Assembly: GCA_036924285.1 (NCBI GenBank)
Contig: JAYKYS010000010.1
Coordinates: 1,860,001-1,924,000 of the forward strand
DNA: 64,000 nt
Direction: 5' to 3'
Source of the DNA: Asterella californica
Taxonomy: Eukaryota; Streptophyta; Marchantiopsida; Marchantiales; Aytoniaceae
Part shown: positions 45,523-56,917 of the stretch, in pieces
Numbering within the stretch: position 1 is the stretch's first letter
Layout: every line of letters begins with the position of its first letter
Notes under the pieces: generated by a model
Databases searched by the model: none
Told to the model about the DNA's origin: nothing
The model's input: only the letters and a program-made list of their open reading frames with translations
Program-made: the position numbers and the translations under genes

Positions 45523-46832
45523 ATGGAGAAGTTACCAATGTTTCATGGGAAGGACAATGAAGATGTAGAACCACTTGTACGAGACTTCAAAAGGGGTTGC
45601 ATCGAGAATAACGTGAGAAGGAAGGAAGAATGGGTGTTGTTACTGCCAGAGTTTTTAGAAGATTTTGCTCTTACGTGGTATGAAGACCGAGTGAAGAGCA
45701 AGACACTGGTGCAGTTGAGGACACATGGGAGACGTTGAGTAATGCACTCATCGAAGAATTTCTTCCAGAAGAGAGTTATGAGAAGCTCATGGTGGAGCTT
45801 ACTCATTTGAAGCAACGTAACGACGAGAAAGTTCGGCAATATGCTGAAAGGGTGGATAAGTTGGAGCAACGATTTCGGACGGTCCTGCGGAAGAGTGGAG
45901 ACAATGTGGAGCTGACGATGACGGGGATTGGAGCAGTGTTGACCAAGAACTTGGTGGGAAGGTTGAGGCCTTCAATTCGAACCCAAGTGAGGTACGAGAA
46001 GCCAACAACCAAAGCGGAGGCCATCAAGATTGCGATAAATATGGAAGAGAGTTTGGATGAAGGAGATATCATCCAACCTCATCATGCTGCTATGGTGTCG
46101 ACTCCGACTCCTAGTGTAGTCACAACGATCGCACCTGCACCATCACAATTGGTGATTGCTTCAACGTCAGTTCCTACTCCAATGGTGGTGCCAAGACCGT
46201 TTGTCCCAACAACGATGTCTACTGCCACCTCTGATTTTCATGCCGAGCTGAAGAGCATCACCGATACTCTTGCGGATCTCAAGATAAACGTGGTGCAGTT
46301 ACAAGAATGGAGGAACAAATGTGGAGGAGGTCAAAGAGGTTACGACAACAATCCCAACCAAGGAAATCAAGGTAACTTTGGAGGCAACCAAGGTAACTTT
46401 GGAGGAATCACTTGTTGGACGTGTGGAGGTTCTCATTTCCAGCGAAATTGTCCTAACAACGGAGCAAGAGGTGCCGAAGCTATCAGAATGAATGTGGGTG
46501 GAGGAAATCCATCACAAGGAGGAGACAAGGGGATGGTTACTATCGATGTCGTGCGAGATCCCATCTACGAGGAAGGAGAGAGTTCAAACTCTTCTCATGC
46601 ACCGGTGGAGCTTTTAGCTCAAGAAAGGAAAAGAACTCGATTTTTTGATGAACCGGTTTCATGGAGGAGTCAGCAAGTAGAAGTACTCGTTCGAGTAATG
46701 TTTCGAGTACACCAAGGGAGCCAAGAAGGAAGCTGGGGATGGCGGATTTCACCATTTCATCTTCCCAAGCGGGATATGATGTGGTTGAAGATGTGGGTGC
46801 TCAGAAAGTCAACATCACTGTTGGACAACTGA
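45523..46832 (+). pseudogene. G/B gag with one frameshift
   Basis: Capsid start MEKLPMFHGKDNEDVEPLV in one frame, then an indel at about 45700-45715 moves to the frame 45717-46832 (WETLSNALIEEFLPEESYEKLM ...). A Pro/Thr/Val-rich linker, Gln/Asn/Gly-rich repeats (GNQGNFGG) and a zinc knuckle CWTCGGSHFQRNC (CX2CX3HX4C) follow at about residues 230-245. Element A ends Gag with TGA just after QERK; here that codon is AGA and the frame reads on to 46832. Confidence 0.88.
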
Positions 46833-47022
46833 TCGCACTTAATCCCAGCTTACGAAGAGAACTCAGAGGAGGACTGAGTTCTAAGAGAAGCAAGAAGAAG
46901 AAACCCAAGAGCAAGACATCAAAGTCTGTGGGAGTTGGTGTGGTGGATGTGCATGCTTCAGAGGTATGCACTAGGGCTTCAAAGATTGAAGTCCGGTTGA
47001 ATGGTCACTACGTCTCTGACGT
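46661..47022 (+). pseudogene. B pol start and protease N-terminal edge (left of D)
   Basis: Starts ATG 46661 (MEESASRS) overlapping gag in the -1 phase. Includes a basic patch (SSKRSKKKKPKSK) and reaches NGHYVSDV at the D insertion. The protease resumes at 53519 with LVDGGSAVNAIS. Confidence 0.85.
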
Positions 47023-49046
47023 TGTCGTGTCGTGGACCGGCTCCTACATGAAAATCAAATTTTGACTTTTGTCGCTCCAAAGACACTTATGGGTAAGACA
47101 AGCTAGGCCCTAGCTTACGAGTTTTTGGCACAATTTCAGATCTCCATTTCCATCGCATAGATGGGTAGAGTTCCTTGTCAGCTTTTCATAAGCACTTTGT
47201 CTACTTCGTTTGGACGCCTAGTGGAGAAGTTACAGGACTCGAAAGATGGAGAAAACAAGCTAGGCCCCAGCTTACGGGTTTTTGGCACCATTTCGGATCT
47301 TTGTTTTCATCGCATCAGTGGATAGAGCTCCTTGTCAGCTTTCCATAGGCACTTCATCTACTTCGTTTGGACGCCTAGTGGAGAAGTTACAAGACTCGAA
47401 AGATGGAGAAAGCAAGCTAGGCCCCAGCTTACGGGCTTTTGGCGCAACTTCGGATCTTTACTTTCATCACATGGATGGGTAGAGCTCGTTGTCAGCATTC
47501 CATGGGCATCTTGTTTACTTCGTTTGGACATCCAGAGAAGAAGTTATGCGATTCGGAAAAAAGTAAAATCAAGCTAGGCCCCTAGTTACTTGCTGACTGG
47601 GTATTTAGGGCTTCAGGCGTTATATCAAACACGCAAGGGGCCTGCTTCTTATTATTGAGGGTTGAACTTCGTACGTACAGACTGTAACAAGGGGGCAGCT
47701 TAGGGGCTAGCTTGCGCCTGCGACCTGTCAACGGACGGTTCGGGAGATTTGGAAGTCCAATGCAAGCGCGCAAGGCGTCGTTGGGTTCAGATCTGAGCAG
47801 GCTACGCACTGGTTCAAACGGTTTGGGAAGAGACGGATCGGAGAGTGCATACTGAGTGAAATTGAGACGCAGGAAGCAGATTTGGGGTTTTCAGTTACCT
47901 GTGAAGGAGAGTTGGACCGTTCGGGCCGTTCCGGAGTCCAAACTTGATGTCCTTGGATCCAACGGGATCAGAACACCGAGTTCTACAGGAAATTGAAGAC
48001 GATATCAGTTTTCATCGGGCGGTTTGGGAGTTGTGAGTGAAATTGGCTCGCAGGGAAGCGCTTACATCAGATTTTCGTTCACCTGCGACATGAGGTTGGG
48101 CTGTTCTCCGCGATCGGTGAGCCAAGCTCTTCGTTCTTGGTGCCTACACGATCAGGGAGTCTTCATCTACTCATAGGAGAAGACTGTGTGTGAATTGGAT
48201 TGTTGGTTTGAGTGTGGTGAGCAAGTTTGAGCCGCAGGGAGCTGATTTACGTCAGTTTTTTACAACCTGCGATCAAATTTCTCGAGTGGTTTTGCAAGGG
48301 GAACTCCAAACGACTTGTTTGGAGTCTCGTTGGGTTCAGGGTAGCTAGATCTATCTGCCAGCGAAGACGGATATCAGTTTGGACGATCCGTTTGTGCGGT
48401 GTGAGCGGTTTTAAGCCGCAGGGAGGAGTTTTTGGAGGTTCGGTCACCTGCGACCAAAAATCAGCGATATCTCGGCTGTTAGGAGTCAGATCTGAAGGTT
48501 TCTTGGGTTAACGGAGTCAGCGGAGGAGACCCTATCGACATCTGAAGTCCGTCCAGCGAAAGGAGGAAGTCCACAGATAGGCCTTTTTCGGTTTCTTCGC
48601 TACGGGTTTTGCTCTTTTGAGTTCGTTAGAGTTCTGGTTGGCTGTATACGGCTTGTGGTAGCTAGCTTTAGCTAAGAGCTTATACATGGATGTGGTTTGG
48701 ACTTGGGTTTGGATCTTGTGATACTACTGTGGCTCTGTTTGTTAGCAAAGAGAAGTTTCTCTTGCTTTGAGCTACGCTTCGGTGGTTTTGGGTCGGGGTT
48801 GCGATTCAAGGGTTGTTTTCAGGGGCTTTTGAAGCAGGTTACAGATCGCTCTGGTCTGTTTTTCAATTCTGTGCTGTTAGGAGAAAGAATCGGCAGTGTA
48901 CATACTTTCAGAGTGGTATATATCGCAGCATTCCTTTTCGTGGTTGTTCTTCTCTGTCTTGTCTCTGTTTGGCACACAACATCTCCACAGCCAGGAACCT
49001 CGCGTTTTCCTGGACATCCTTCACGCACAAAATATCCGACACGATA
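47023..49046 (+). repeat. Element D 5' LTR (2024 bp)
   Basis: TGTCGTGTCG to CGACACGATA: inverted termini with one mismatch, giving a TG...TA end. Contains three tandem 157-bp units plus a partial fourth (47100-47580). Open frames inside it (e.g. 48697-49122) recur in the 3' LTR and are not treated as genes. Confidence 0.93.
47100..47580 (+). repeat. 157-bp tandem repeats in D LTR
   Basis: Units beginning AAGCTAGGCCC start at 47100, 47257, 47414 and (partial) 47571, exactly 157 bp apart. They diverge from one another far more than the two LTRs do, so the array predates this insertion. The same array occurs in the 3' LTR from 51572. Confidence 0.9.
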
Positions 49047-49049
49047 CGG

Positions 49050-49069
49050 TGGTGAACCCGACGTGAAGG
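49050..49069 (+). promoter_or_regulatory. Element D primer-binding site candidate
   Basis: TGGTGAACCCGACGTGAAGG begins three bases after the 5' LTR. TGG start and position fit a PBS. The tRNA is unassigned and it differs from the E and G/B sites. Confidence 0.55.
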
Positions 49070-49319
49070 TCCGGGGTGGAGATTGTGTGTTAGAACTTGG
49101 AAGAAGAGAGCAACAATCATGAACGAGGATGAAGATGGATTTGGTCGTTCGGGAGGATGTTGCGGACCTGGGATGATGGATGTGTAGACGGTTGGATCAT
49201 GGGAGGATGGGATGATGGGACGAGCCATGACTATGGACGGGATGGACGGATCAGAGGGTATACCAGGGATGCAGTTGGATGCAGCAACTGCATGATTGTT
49301 TCAAGCCTTCACTTTGTTT

Positions 49320-50810
49320 ATGCGACAAGAGCAAGAAAAACAACAAAAGGAGGCTTTAGGGACGAAAGCACTTCGAAGGGTGATCGACAAGCTCGATCTT
49401 TTTGGTGGGAGAGACATTTCTGAATACTTGAGATGTTACAAGATGGAGATGGATTTGGATCAGGTATCGGAGAAGGAGATGATCGAGACGTTCGAACTCG
49501 CTGCGATGCCTGAGATAAGGGAGCATGTGAAAGGTCTGACAAAGCGTTTTGGGAGAAACTGGGATACATTTTCACATGCGCTGATGCAGGAGTATTTCTT
49601 GGGGAACTCAGATCGAGTAACCAAGAAATCTTTTTTGGAATGGGTCAACCGATCCAGCAAGGGTTTGCAGCCTACAGAGCTGTTAGAGGAGTTTGAGAGA
49701 CAATTCTCTCAACTACCTCGGGTGGACAAGCTAACCTTGGAGAGCTACAAGACGGAGCTGTTTCTTCAAGCTGCGGATGAACCATGGCAAGAACAGTTGG
49801 AGCTACTTCTGGAGGATGGGGATGAAGAAGAAGGGTTAACAAGAAATTGGGAGGTTGTGCATGAAGCTGTTGAGCTTCTTGTTCGGAGACAGACAAGGGA
49901 AAGGACTACAAGGTTGACACATGTATCACTGACTACCACACCAGTTCGGGTAGTATCTGAGGTTCAATCTCCAGTTGTGGTTGTAGAGGAGAAGGATCCA
50001 ACCATCGAGGACCTACAGCAAAAGATGCAAGATCTGCAAGCTAAGGTTACTAGGTTGGAGGATAAGGGATCATCGAGTGAGATGGTGCTTGTACCCAAAC
50101 CAGCTTGGGTACATCAGTGCGTGTGGTGTGATGGTTTTGACCATCAACAGGATGATTGCATCGACTTTGTAGAGTCTTTGCAACGTGGGGTTATTTCTTG
50201 GGAGGATGAAAAGGTTGCATTCACAAGTACGGGTACTCTCCTTCAAGTCAACGTTGGTAAAGGAGGGATGAAGAAATTTGTGGATGATTATCTTGCGGCA
50301 CATGCAGTTGTAGCTATCGAAGCTACAAGTTATGGTGCTAGGGTTGAAGAGATTGAGCATGATCTCCATATGGATGATTTGGATGAGCACGAGGATCTAA
50401 GCGAGCTCAAGTTGGATACTGCATCCACGATGCAGAGCGAGAAGAAAAGACAAGAAGAGACTTCTTCGGAGAAGCAAGCTGGGGAGGATAAGATTCAACA
50501 GGGGACTATTCTTCCTGAACAGGCAATGGAGGGTGATCCTTCACAACCGGAGGAGATGGTTGGGATGCATACAACGGACATGGTTGATCTGGTTGCAAAC
50601 ATACAACAACCAGATATTGATGCAGTGATGGATGTGAAGGGAGGTTGGGAGGAGTGCATTCAAGATGCAAAGATTGGATTCATTTCACGGGAGTTCTTGG
50701 ATGCGACTTCAAGGGAAGTCCATGATGCCATCATTGGCATCATCGAGGACAGACATGCTGAGGATGAACGAGAGTGGACGGATGCTCTTGAGGCTACGGG
50801 TATAGGATGA
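49320..50810 (+). CDS. Element D Gag (496 aa)
   Basis: Single uninterrupted frame; ATG 49320 is the first Met (the frame is open from 49296). Capsid-like region GRDISEYLRCYKMEMDL to ELLVRRQTRER (~residues 30-200) is homologous to E1 gag along its length. A coiled-coil segment (DLQQKMQDLQAKVTRLEDK) follows, then zinc knuckle CVWCDGFDHQQDDC (CX2CX4HX4C), then an acidic Glu/Gln-rich tail and a final segment (DAKIGFISREFLDATSREVHDAIIGI) matching the E1 segment before its protease. It probably forms the virus-like particle and packages D RNA. N-terminal homology to E appears to continue upstream in another frame, so the start may be shortened. Confidence 0.85.
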   Translation: MRQEQEKQQKEALGTKALRRVIDKLDLFGGRDISEYLRCYKMEMDLDQVSEKEMIETFELAAMPEIREHVKGLTKRFGRNWDTFSHALMQEYFLGNSDRVTKKSFLEWVNRSSKGLQPTELLEEFERQFSQLPRVDKLTLESYKTELFLQAADEPWQEQLELLLEDGDEEEGLTRNWEVVHEAVELLVRRQTRERTTRLTHVSLTTTPVRVVSEVQSPVVVVEEKDPTIEDLQQKMQDLQAKVTRLEDKGSSSEMVLVPKPAWVHQCVWCDGFDHQQDDCIDFVESLQRGVISWEDEKVAFTSTGTLLQVNVGKGGMKKFVDDYLAAHAVVAIEATSYGARVEEIEHDLHMDDLDEHEDLSELKLDTASTMQSEKKRQEETSSEKQAGEDKIQQGTILPEQAMEGDPSQPEEMVGMHTTDMVDLVANIQQPDIDAVMDVKGGWEECIQDAKIGFISREFLDATSREVHDAIIGIIEDRHAEDEREWTDALEATGIG

Positions 50811-51494
50811 TGGGTAAGGATGGCTTACAGGGGAGAAGCCATTGCTGAAGGTGATTTGTGTTGGGAGGATGATGCTTGGGAGATTGTAAATATTTTCAGG
50901 AAGGTTGAGAGGATGATGCTTGGGAGGTTGTGAGGATTTTCAGAAGAAGCAATCAGGGAGGATGATGATTGAGGAGGATACCATGTACAGTGACAGAATG
51001 ATGGTTGCGGTTGAGGATTTTGGTTGCAGCAGTGTGGTGCTTTTTTCAGAAAACAAAAACGAAGAGTTGGATATGTACGATGACATGTACAGACTTGAGG
51101 TTGAAGGTTACAGTCAAGATATGCGGTGATGATTGGGACGATTGGTCTACTACGACATTTAGTTCACAAACCTCGACGGTGAGGTTCTACAGGACGCATG
51201 GAAGACATTTCCATGATATGATGGATTATTCCTTCTATGTCTTCGCATACTAAAGATGTCTAGATTTAGAGGGGGTGATTGGATGGGAGGTTCAAGATGA
51301 AGATCGATGTGCATGGATCTAGGGAGGATCATGACAGGGTAGCAACTTCAAGATCACGATCGAGTTGCGGACTTGAGGATGAGGTTGAAATGGGAGGGAG
51401 GATAACAAGATGGGAATGAGTGTGCGTGCCGATCCACTCCTTGGTTGGTATCTCTGGTGCATACTGGAGGATGCACAGGTTCAGAGGGGGTGGA
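50811..51494 (+). other. Element D 3' non-coding region and polypurine tract
   Basis: No significant ORF. Contains a 44-bp-period duplication (GGATGATGCTTGGGAG at 50867 and 50911) within GGAGGATGATG-rich sequence. The last bases before the LTR (CAGAGGGGGTGGA, to 51494) form the plus-strand primer. Confidence 0.7.
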
Positions 51495-53518
51495 TGTCGT
51501 GTCGTGGAACGGCTCCTACATGAAAATCAAATTTTGACTTTTGTCGCTCCAAAGACACTTATGGGTAAGACAAGCTAGGCCCTAGCTTACGAGTTTTTGG
51601 CACAATTTCAGATCTCCATTTCCATCGCATAGATGGGTAGAGTTCCTTGTCAGCTTTTCATAAGCACTTTGTCTACTTCGTTTGGACGCCTAGTGGAGAA
51701 GTTACAGGACTCGAAAGATGGAGAAAACAAGCTAGGCCCCAGCTTACGGGTTTTTGGCACCATTTCGGATCTTTGTTTTCATCGCATCAGTGGATAGAGC
51801 TCCTTGTCAGCTTTCCATAGGCACTTCATCTACTTCGTTTGGACGCCTAGTGGAGAAGTTACAAGACTCGAAAGATGGAGAAAGCAAGCTAGGCCCCAGC
51901 TTACGGGCTTTTGGCGCAACTTCGGATCTTTACTTTCATCACATGGATGGGTAGAGCTCGTTGTCAGCATTCCATGGGCATCTTGTTTACTTCGTTTGGA
52001 CATCCAGAGAAGAAGTTATGCGATTCGGAAAAAAGTAAAATCAAGCTAGGCCCCTAGTTACTTGCTGACTGGGTATTTAGGGCTTCAGGCGTTATATCAA
52101 ACACGCAAGGGGCCTGCTTCTTATTATTGAGGGTTGAACTTCGTACGTACAGACTGTAACAAGGGGGCAGCTTAGGGGCTAGCTTGCGCCTGCGACCTGT
52201 CAACGGACGGTTCGGGAGATTTGGAAGTCCAATGCAAGCGCGCAAGGCGTCGTTGGGTTCAGATCTGAGCAGGCTACGCACTGGTTCAAACGGTTTGGGA
52301 AGAGACGGATCGGAGAGTGCATACTGAGTGAAATTGAGACGCAGGAAGCAGATTTGGGGTTTTCAGTTACCTGTGAAGGAGAGTTGGACCGTTCGGGCCG
52401 TTCCGGAGTCCAAACTTGATGTCCTTGGATCCAACGGGATCAGAACACCGAGTTCTACAGGAAATTGAAGACGATATCAGTTTTCATCGGGCGGTTTGGG
52501 AGTTGTGAGTGAAATTGGCTCGCAGGGAAGCGCTTACATCAGATTTTCGTTCACCTGCGACATGAGGTTGGGCTGTTCTCCGCGATCGGTGAGCCAAGCT
52601 CTTCGTTCTTGGTGCCTACACGATCAGGGAGTCTTCATCTACTCATAGGAGAAGACTGTGTGTGAATTGGATTGTTGGTTTGAGTGTGGTGAGCAAGTTT
52701 GAGCCGCAGGGAGCTGATTTACGTCAGTTTTTTACAACCTGCGATCAAATTTCTCGAGTGGTTTTGCAAGGGGAACTCCAAACGACTTGTTTGGAGTCTC
52801 GTTGGGTTCAGGGTAGCTAGATCTATCTGCCAGCGAAGACGGATATCAGTTTGGACGATCCGTTTGTGCGGTGTGAGCGGTTTTAAGCCGCAGGGAGGAG
52901 TTTTTGGAGGTTCGGTCACCTGCGACCAAAAATCAGCGATATCTCGGCTGTTAGGAGTCAGATCTGAAGGTTTCTTGGGTTAACGGAGTCAGCGGAGGAG
53001 ACCCTATCGACATCTGAAGTCCGTCCAGCGAAAGGAGGAAGTCCACAGATAGGCCTTTTTCGGTTTCTTCGCTACGGGTTTTGCTCTTTTGAGTTCGTTA
53101 GAGTTCTGGTTGGCTGTATACAGCTTGTGGTAGCTAGCTTTAGCTAAGAGCTTATACATGGATGTGGTTTGGACTTGGGTTTGGATCTTGTGATACTACT
53201 GTGGCTCTGTTTGTTAGCAAAGAGAAGTTTCTCTTGCTTTGAGCTACGCTTCGGTGGTTTTGGATCGGGGTTGCGATTCAAGGGTTGTTTTCAGGGGCTT
53301 TTGAAGCAGGTTACAGATCGCTCTGGTCTGTTTTTCAATTCTGTGCTGTTAGGAGAAAGAATCGGCAGTGTACATACTTTCAGAGTGGTATATATCGCAG
53401 CATTCCTTTTCGTGGTTGTTCTTCTCTGTCTTGTCTCTGTTTGGCACACAACATCTCCACAGTCAGGAACCTCGCGTTTTCCTGGACATCCTTCACGCAC
53501 AAAATATCCGACACGATA
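51495..53518 (+). repeat. Element D 3' LTR (2024 bp)
   Basis: Same termini and 157-bp array as the 5' LTR. Differences noticed are CGTGGACCGG/CGTGGAACGG, TATACGG/TATACAG, TTGGGTCGG/TTGGATCGG and CAGCCAGG/CAGTCAGG. Confidence 0.93.
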
Positions 53519-56500
53519 ACGTATTGGTGGATGGAGGGTCGGCTGTAAACGCCATATCGGAGAGGTTGATGAAGAAGTTGGGGATGGAACCAACTCGCCC
53601 GGCTAGCATTGTCGTGGGGATGGCTAACAAGCAACGGGTAAGACCTCTTGGCGTGTTAGAGAAGGTGGTCGTGTCTGTGATGGGAGTTCAAACATTGATG
53701 TCCTTTCAAGTGTTAAAGGACTCTAGTTATGATTTGCTCCTAGGTAGGCCTTGGTTGAGAGTTGTGCGCACCACTGATAGGTGGCACAAGGGATACTTAC
53801 GGATTGGGCCTAGAGATCATAGAGTGATAGTTCCTCTCTCGGGTGTTGGAGTTGTGACTTCTGACTCTGATAGACCCACTAGTGACTACTGGGAATCTGA
53901 TACGGAGGATGATCAGAGTGTCTCAGAAGTAGATACAGGGGATTCTTACGACCAAGAATCCTCGTCTGAGGACGAAGGATTTGGTCGAGATGAATCATTA
54001 CATCAGCTTAGTGCTATTGACTTGTTGCCTCGACCAGCAGTGGAGAAAGATCCTGACAAAGAAGAGTTGAGTGAGGCAAAGATTGTGAGAAGACTCTCTA
54101 CCCTGAAGTTTGGTATCAATGTCACTCAAGAAGAGAAAAGTAGATTCCTAGATATATTTCGAAAATATATCCATGTGTTTGCTTTCAGCTACAAGGATTT
54201 GAAGGAGGTGACTCTCGAGACTCACCGAATCGAATTGGAGGAGCACGCAAGACCAGTTCGACAGAAGCAGAGAAGGGTCAATCCCACAACGGCAATGATG
54301 GTCAAGGAGGAGATAGACAAGTTGAAGGAGGCGAGTTTCATCTATGAGGTGGAGAACTCAGAATGGGTTTCACCCATTGTGATTGTCAAGAAGAAGAATG
54401 GTAAGCTGCGAGTATGCATAGACTATAAGAAGCTGAATGCAGTTACCAAGAAGGATTATTATCCTCTACCATTTATAGATGAGATTTTGGAGGAAGTTGC
54501 TGGTCATGAGTGGTACAGCTTTGGTGATGGTTATAGTGGGTATAACCAGATCAAGATAGCACAAGAGTACCAACAGTTGACTACTTTCACTACTCCTTGG
54601 GGAACATTTGCATTCCGAGTGATGCCATTCGGACTGTGTAATGCTCCGGCCACGTTTCAAAGGTTCATGAACAAGGTGTTTGAACCATTCATAGGGAAGT
54701 TTGTTCGGGATTTCATTGACGATTTTTGTGTGTACGGACGAAAGGAGGACCACTTTGATCATGTGATCAAAGTTTTGCAGCGGTTGGAGCAAGCCAACGC
54801 TTCTCTAAATCCAGAGAAGTGCATCTTTGGATGCGAAGAAGGTCTGCTATTAGGGCACATCATTTCCAAGAATGGGATTGCGGTAGATCCTGAGAAGGTG
54901 AAGAAGATTGTGGATCTTCCATTTCCGATCAACTTGACAAAGTTGAGGCAGTTTCTTGGCATGGTTGGATATTATCGTAGGTTTGTCTTTTCCTTCTCAA
55001 ACAAAGCAATAGCTTTGACTATGTACATGAAGAAGGGAGTTGATTTTGACTTGATAGTGCATGATCAGAAGGCAAAAGAAGCATTTGAGGAGCTAAAAAA
55101 GGCATTAGTGACAGCTCCTATACTTGCTAAACCTGAGTGGAGTAAAGCATTTATTCTGTATACGGATGCCTCCAATGTAGCAATCGGATGTACATTAAGT
55201 CAGCTAGATGGAGATGGGCATGATCATCCTATAGCTTATGCTAGTAGGCAGATGGTTCCAGCGGAGAAGAACTACTCCGTGACTGAACGAGAAGGATTAG
55301 CGGTGATCTTTGGATTGAAGAAATTTCGACACTACTTGCTAGGAGGGAAATTTTCCATAGTCATAGATCACAAGGCTTTAAAGTATATCTTTAATAAGTC
55401 TAATGCCGAAGGTCGTATTGCTCGTTGGAAGATCCTTCTAACAGAATACGATTATGTGATCGAAGATAGACCAGGGAAGAAGCATGCGAATGCTGATCTT
55501 TTCTCAAGGACTTATGATGATGAGGGAGAAGAACCGTTTGATGATTCATTTCCAGACGAGCATCTGATGACCATCACAAGCATCGAGGAGATACCGGACG
55601 AGTACAAGGAAATCTGGAGTTTTCTTGTAGATGGCTCTTTTCCAGAAGGTATGCATACCCGAGAACGTAACGCGTTGATCAAGAGATGCAAACCTTACAC
55701 CATGGTGGAAGGAATTCTATTTCATCAAGGAGCAGATGGCTTACTAAGGAGAGCAGTTGGTCAGAAGGAGGCGTTCAAGCTGATGCACGAGTTTCACGAT
55801 GGCACTGTTTGCGGAGGTCACTTTGCTGGTAAGATAACAGCTTTCAAGATTTTGGATGCGGGTTATCATTGGAGAGGGATTTTCAAAGAGTGTTTAGACT
55901 ATTGCAAAACTTGTGACGTATGTCAAGCATTTGCTCTAAAGTCTACTAGAACACCTCCGTTAAGATCAATTCCAGTATTAGGGCCGTTTGAGAAATGGGG
56001 TATTGACTTTGTAGGTCCTCTTAATAAGACACCTCGAGGCAATAGATACATTGTAGTCGCCACTGACTATTGTACCAAGTGGGTAGAGGCTAGACCTTTG
56101 AGAGAGACCAATGAAACAGAAGTCGGTAGATTCCTATGGGAGAGGATCATCACGAGATTTGGATGTCCGTTAGAGTTGGTCTCAGATAGAGGAGGAGAGT
56201 TTGTAGGGAGCATGACTACTGCTATGCTACAACACTTTTCTATCAAGCCACGAGTAACGACCTCATAAAAACCAAATGCTAATGGTCTTGCGGAGAAGAC
56301 CAATCTTACACTCTGTATGATGCTCGCCAAAGATGCTGGTGTTGAAACTGCGAAACATACTTGGGATAAGAGGCTACATGCCATCTTATGGGAGTACCGA
56401 ATGACAACAAAGACTTCTACTGGATACTCCCCATTTCGACTGGTTTATGGAGTGGAGTCCAAGTTGCCGATCCAATTCGAATTGGATACTTTTCAAACTA

Positions 56501-56904
56501 TTCAACGAAAGTTGAAGAGGTCGAGAGGAGAAGACGTGGTCAGATCAAGAAGGGAGCAACTCATGGAGTTGGAAGAGACCCGAGCGGTAGCAATGATCCG
56601 GATGGAACGAGCTCAAGCGTATCAAAAGAAGAGTTACGACAAACGGTTGGACAAGAGGGAGGTAAAACCTTTTCAAGTCAGAGATTGGGTTATGTTGTAT
56701 GATGCTATCAGATTCAAGAGGGTTAGGAAGAAGTTTCTTCCGAGATATTTTGGTCCTTTTGTTGTAGATAAGATGTGGAGCAACTTCACATATGACCTTC
56801 AGGAGCTGGGAGGAAGGAGATTTGATCGAGTAAATCATGACAAGTTGAAGTTGTTTCATCGACGAAAGCTCTCTCTTCACTCCGAGGACGGAGCAAAAAT
56901 TTAG
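53519..56904 (+). pseudogene. B pol: protease, RT, RNase H, integrase, one stop
   Basis: Continuous frame apart from a TAA at 56266-56268. Order: protease LVDGGSAVNAIS to LLLGRPWLR; RT with KLRVCIDYKKL, FGDGYSGYNQ and catalytic FIDDFCVYG (~54715); RNase H with YTDASNVAIG, TEREGLA and IDHKAL; integrase zinc region (FHDG...GGH...CDVCQ), DDE residues in GIDFVGP, VSDRGGEF and, after the stop, ANGLAEKTN; C-terminal GPF/Y block (YFGPFVVDKM) ending at 56904. No chromodomain. The first ~50 codons of the long ORF (from 53368) are read-through of the D LTR and not pol. Confidence 0.92.
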
Positions 56905-56905
56905 T

Positions 56906-56917
56906 CCGGGGGTAAAA
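56906..56917 (+). promoter_or_regulatory. B polypurine tract
   Basis: GTCCGGGGGTAAAA ends right before the LTR TGTAAC at 56918. Identical in G (60970-60983). Confidence 0.8.

Larger units (their letters stand above)
47023..53518 (+). mobile_element. Element D: young non-autonomous LTR element with Gag only (TR-GAG type)
   Basis: Two 2024-bp LTRs (47023-49046, 51495-53518) at a constant offset of 4472 bp, with only about four substitutions between them. Target duplication ACGT (47019-47022 and 53519-53522) lies in B's protease; element A shows the empty site. The internal 2448 bp hold a PBS-like start, one gag ORF and a purine-rich tract before the 3' LTR. No protease, RT or integrase is present, so it needs enzymes in trans. 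Confidence 0.93.

Noticed and set aside
46640..46832. Frameshift signal at the gag/pol overlap of B
   Set aside because: The T run at 46641-46646 is in the wrong context (A TTT TTT), lies upstream of the pol-frame TGA at 46649, and is not conserved in A.
48697..49122. 141-codon ORF in the D LTR as a gene
   Set aside because: It lies wholly within the LTR region, its 3' copy differs in length, and no protein family is recognisable.
47023..53518. Two 2024-bp near-identical blocks as a segmental duplication
   Set aside because: Inverted termini, ACGT target duplication, PBS-like and polypurine sites next to the repeats and the empty site in element A all identify them as LTRs.
53168..53640. 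Long ORF beginning at 53368 as the true start of a polyprotein
   Set aside because: Its first ~50 codons lie inside the D LTR and do not occur in A or G; the frame happens to be open across the D/B junction.
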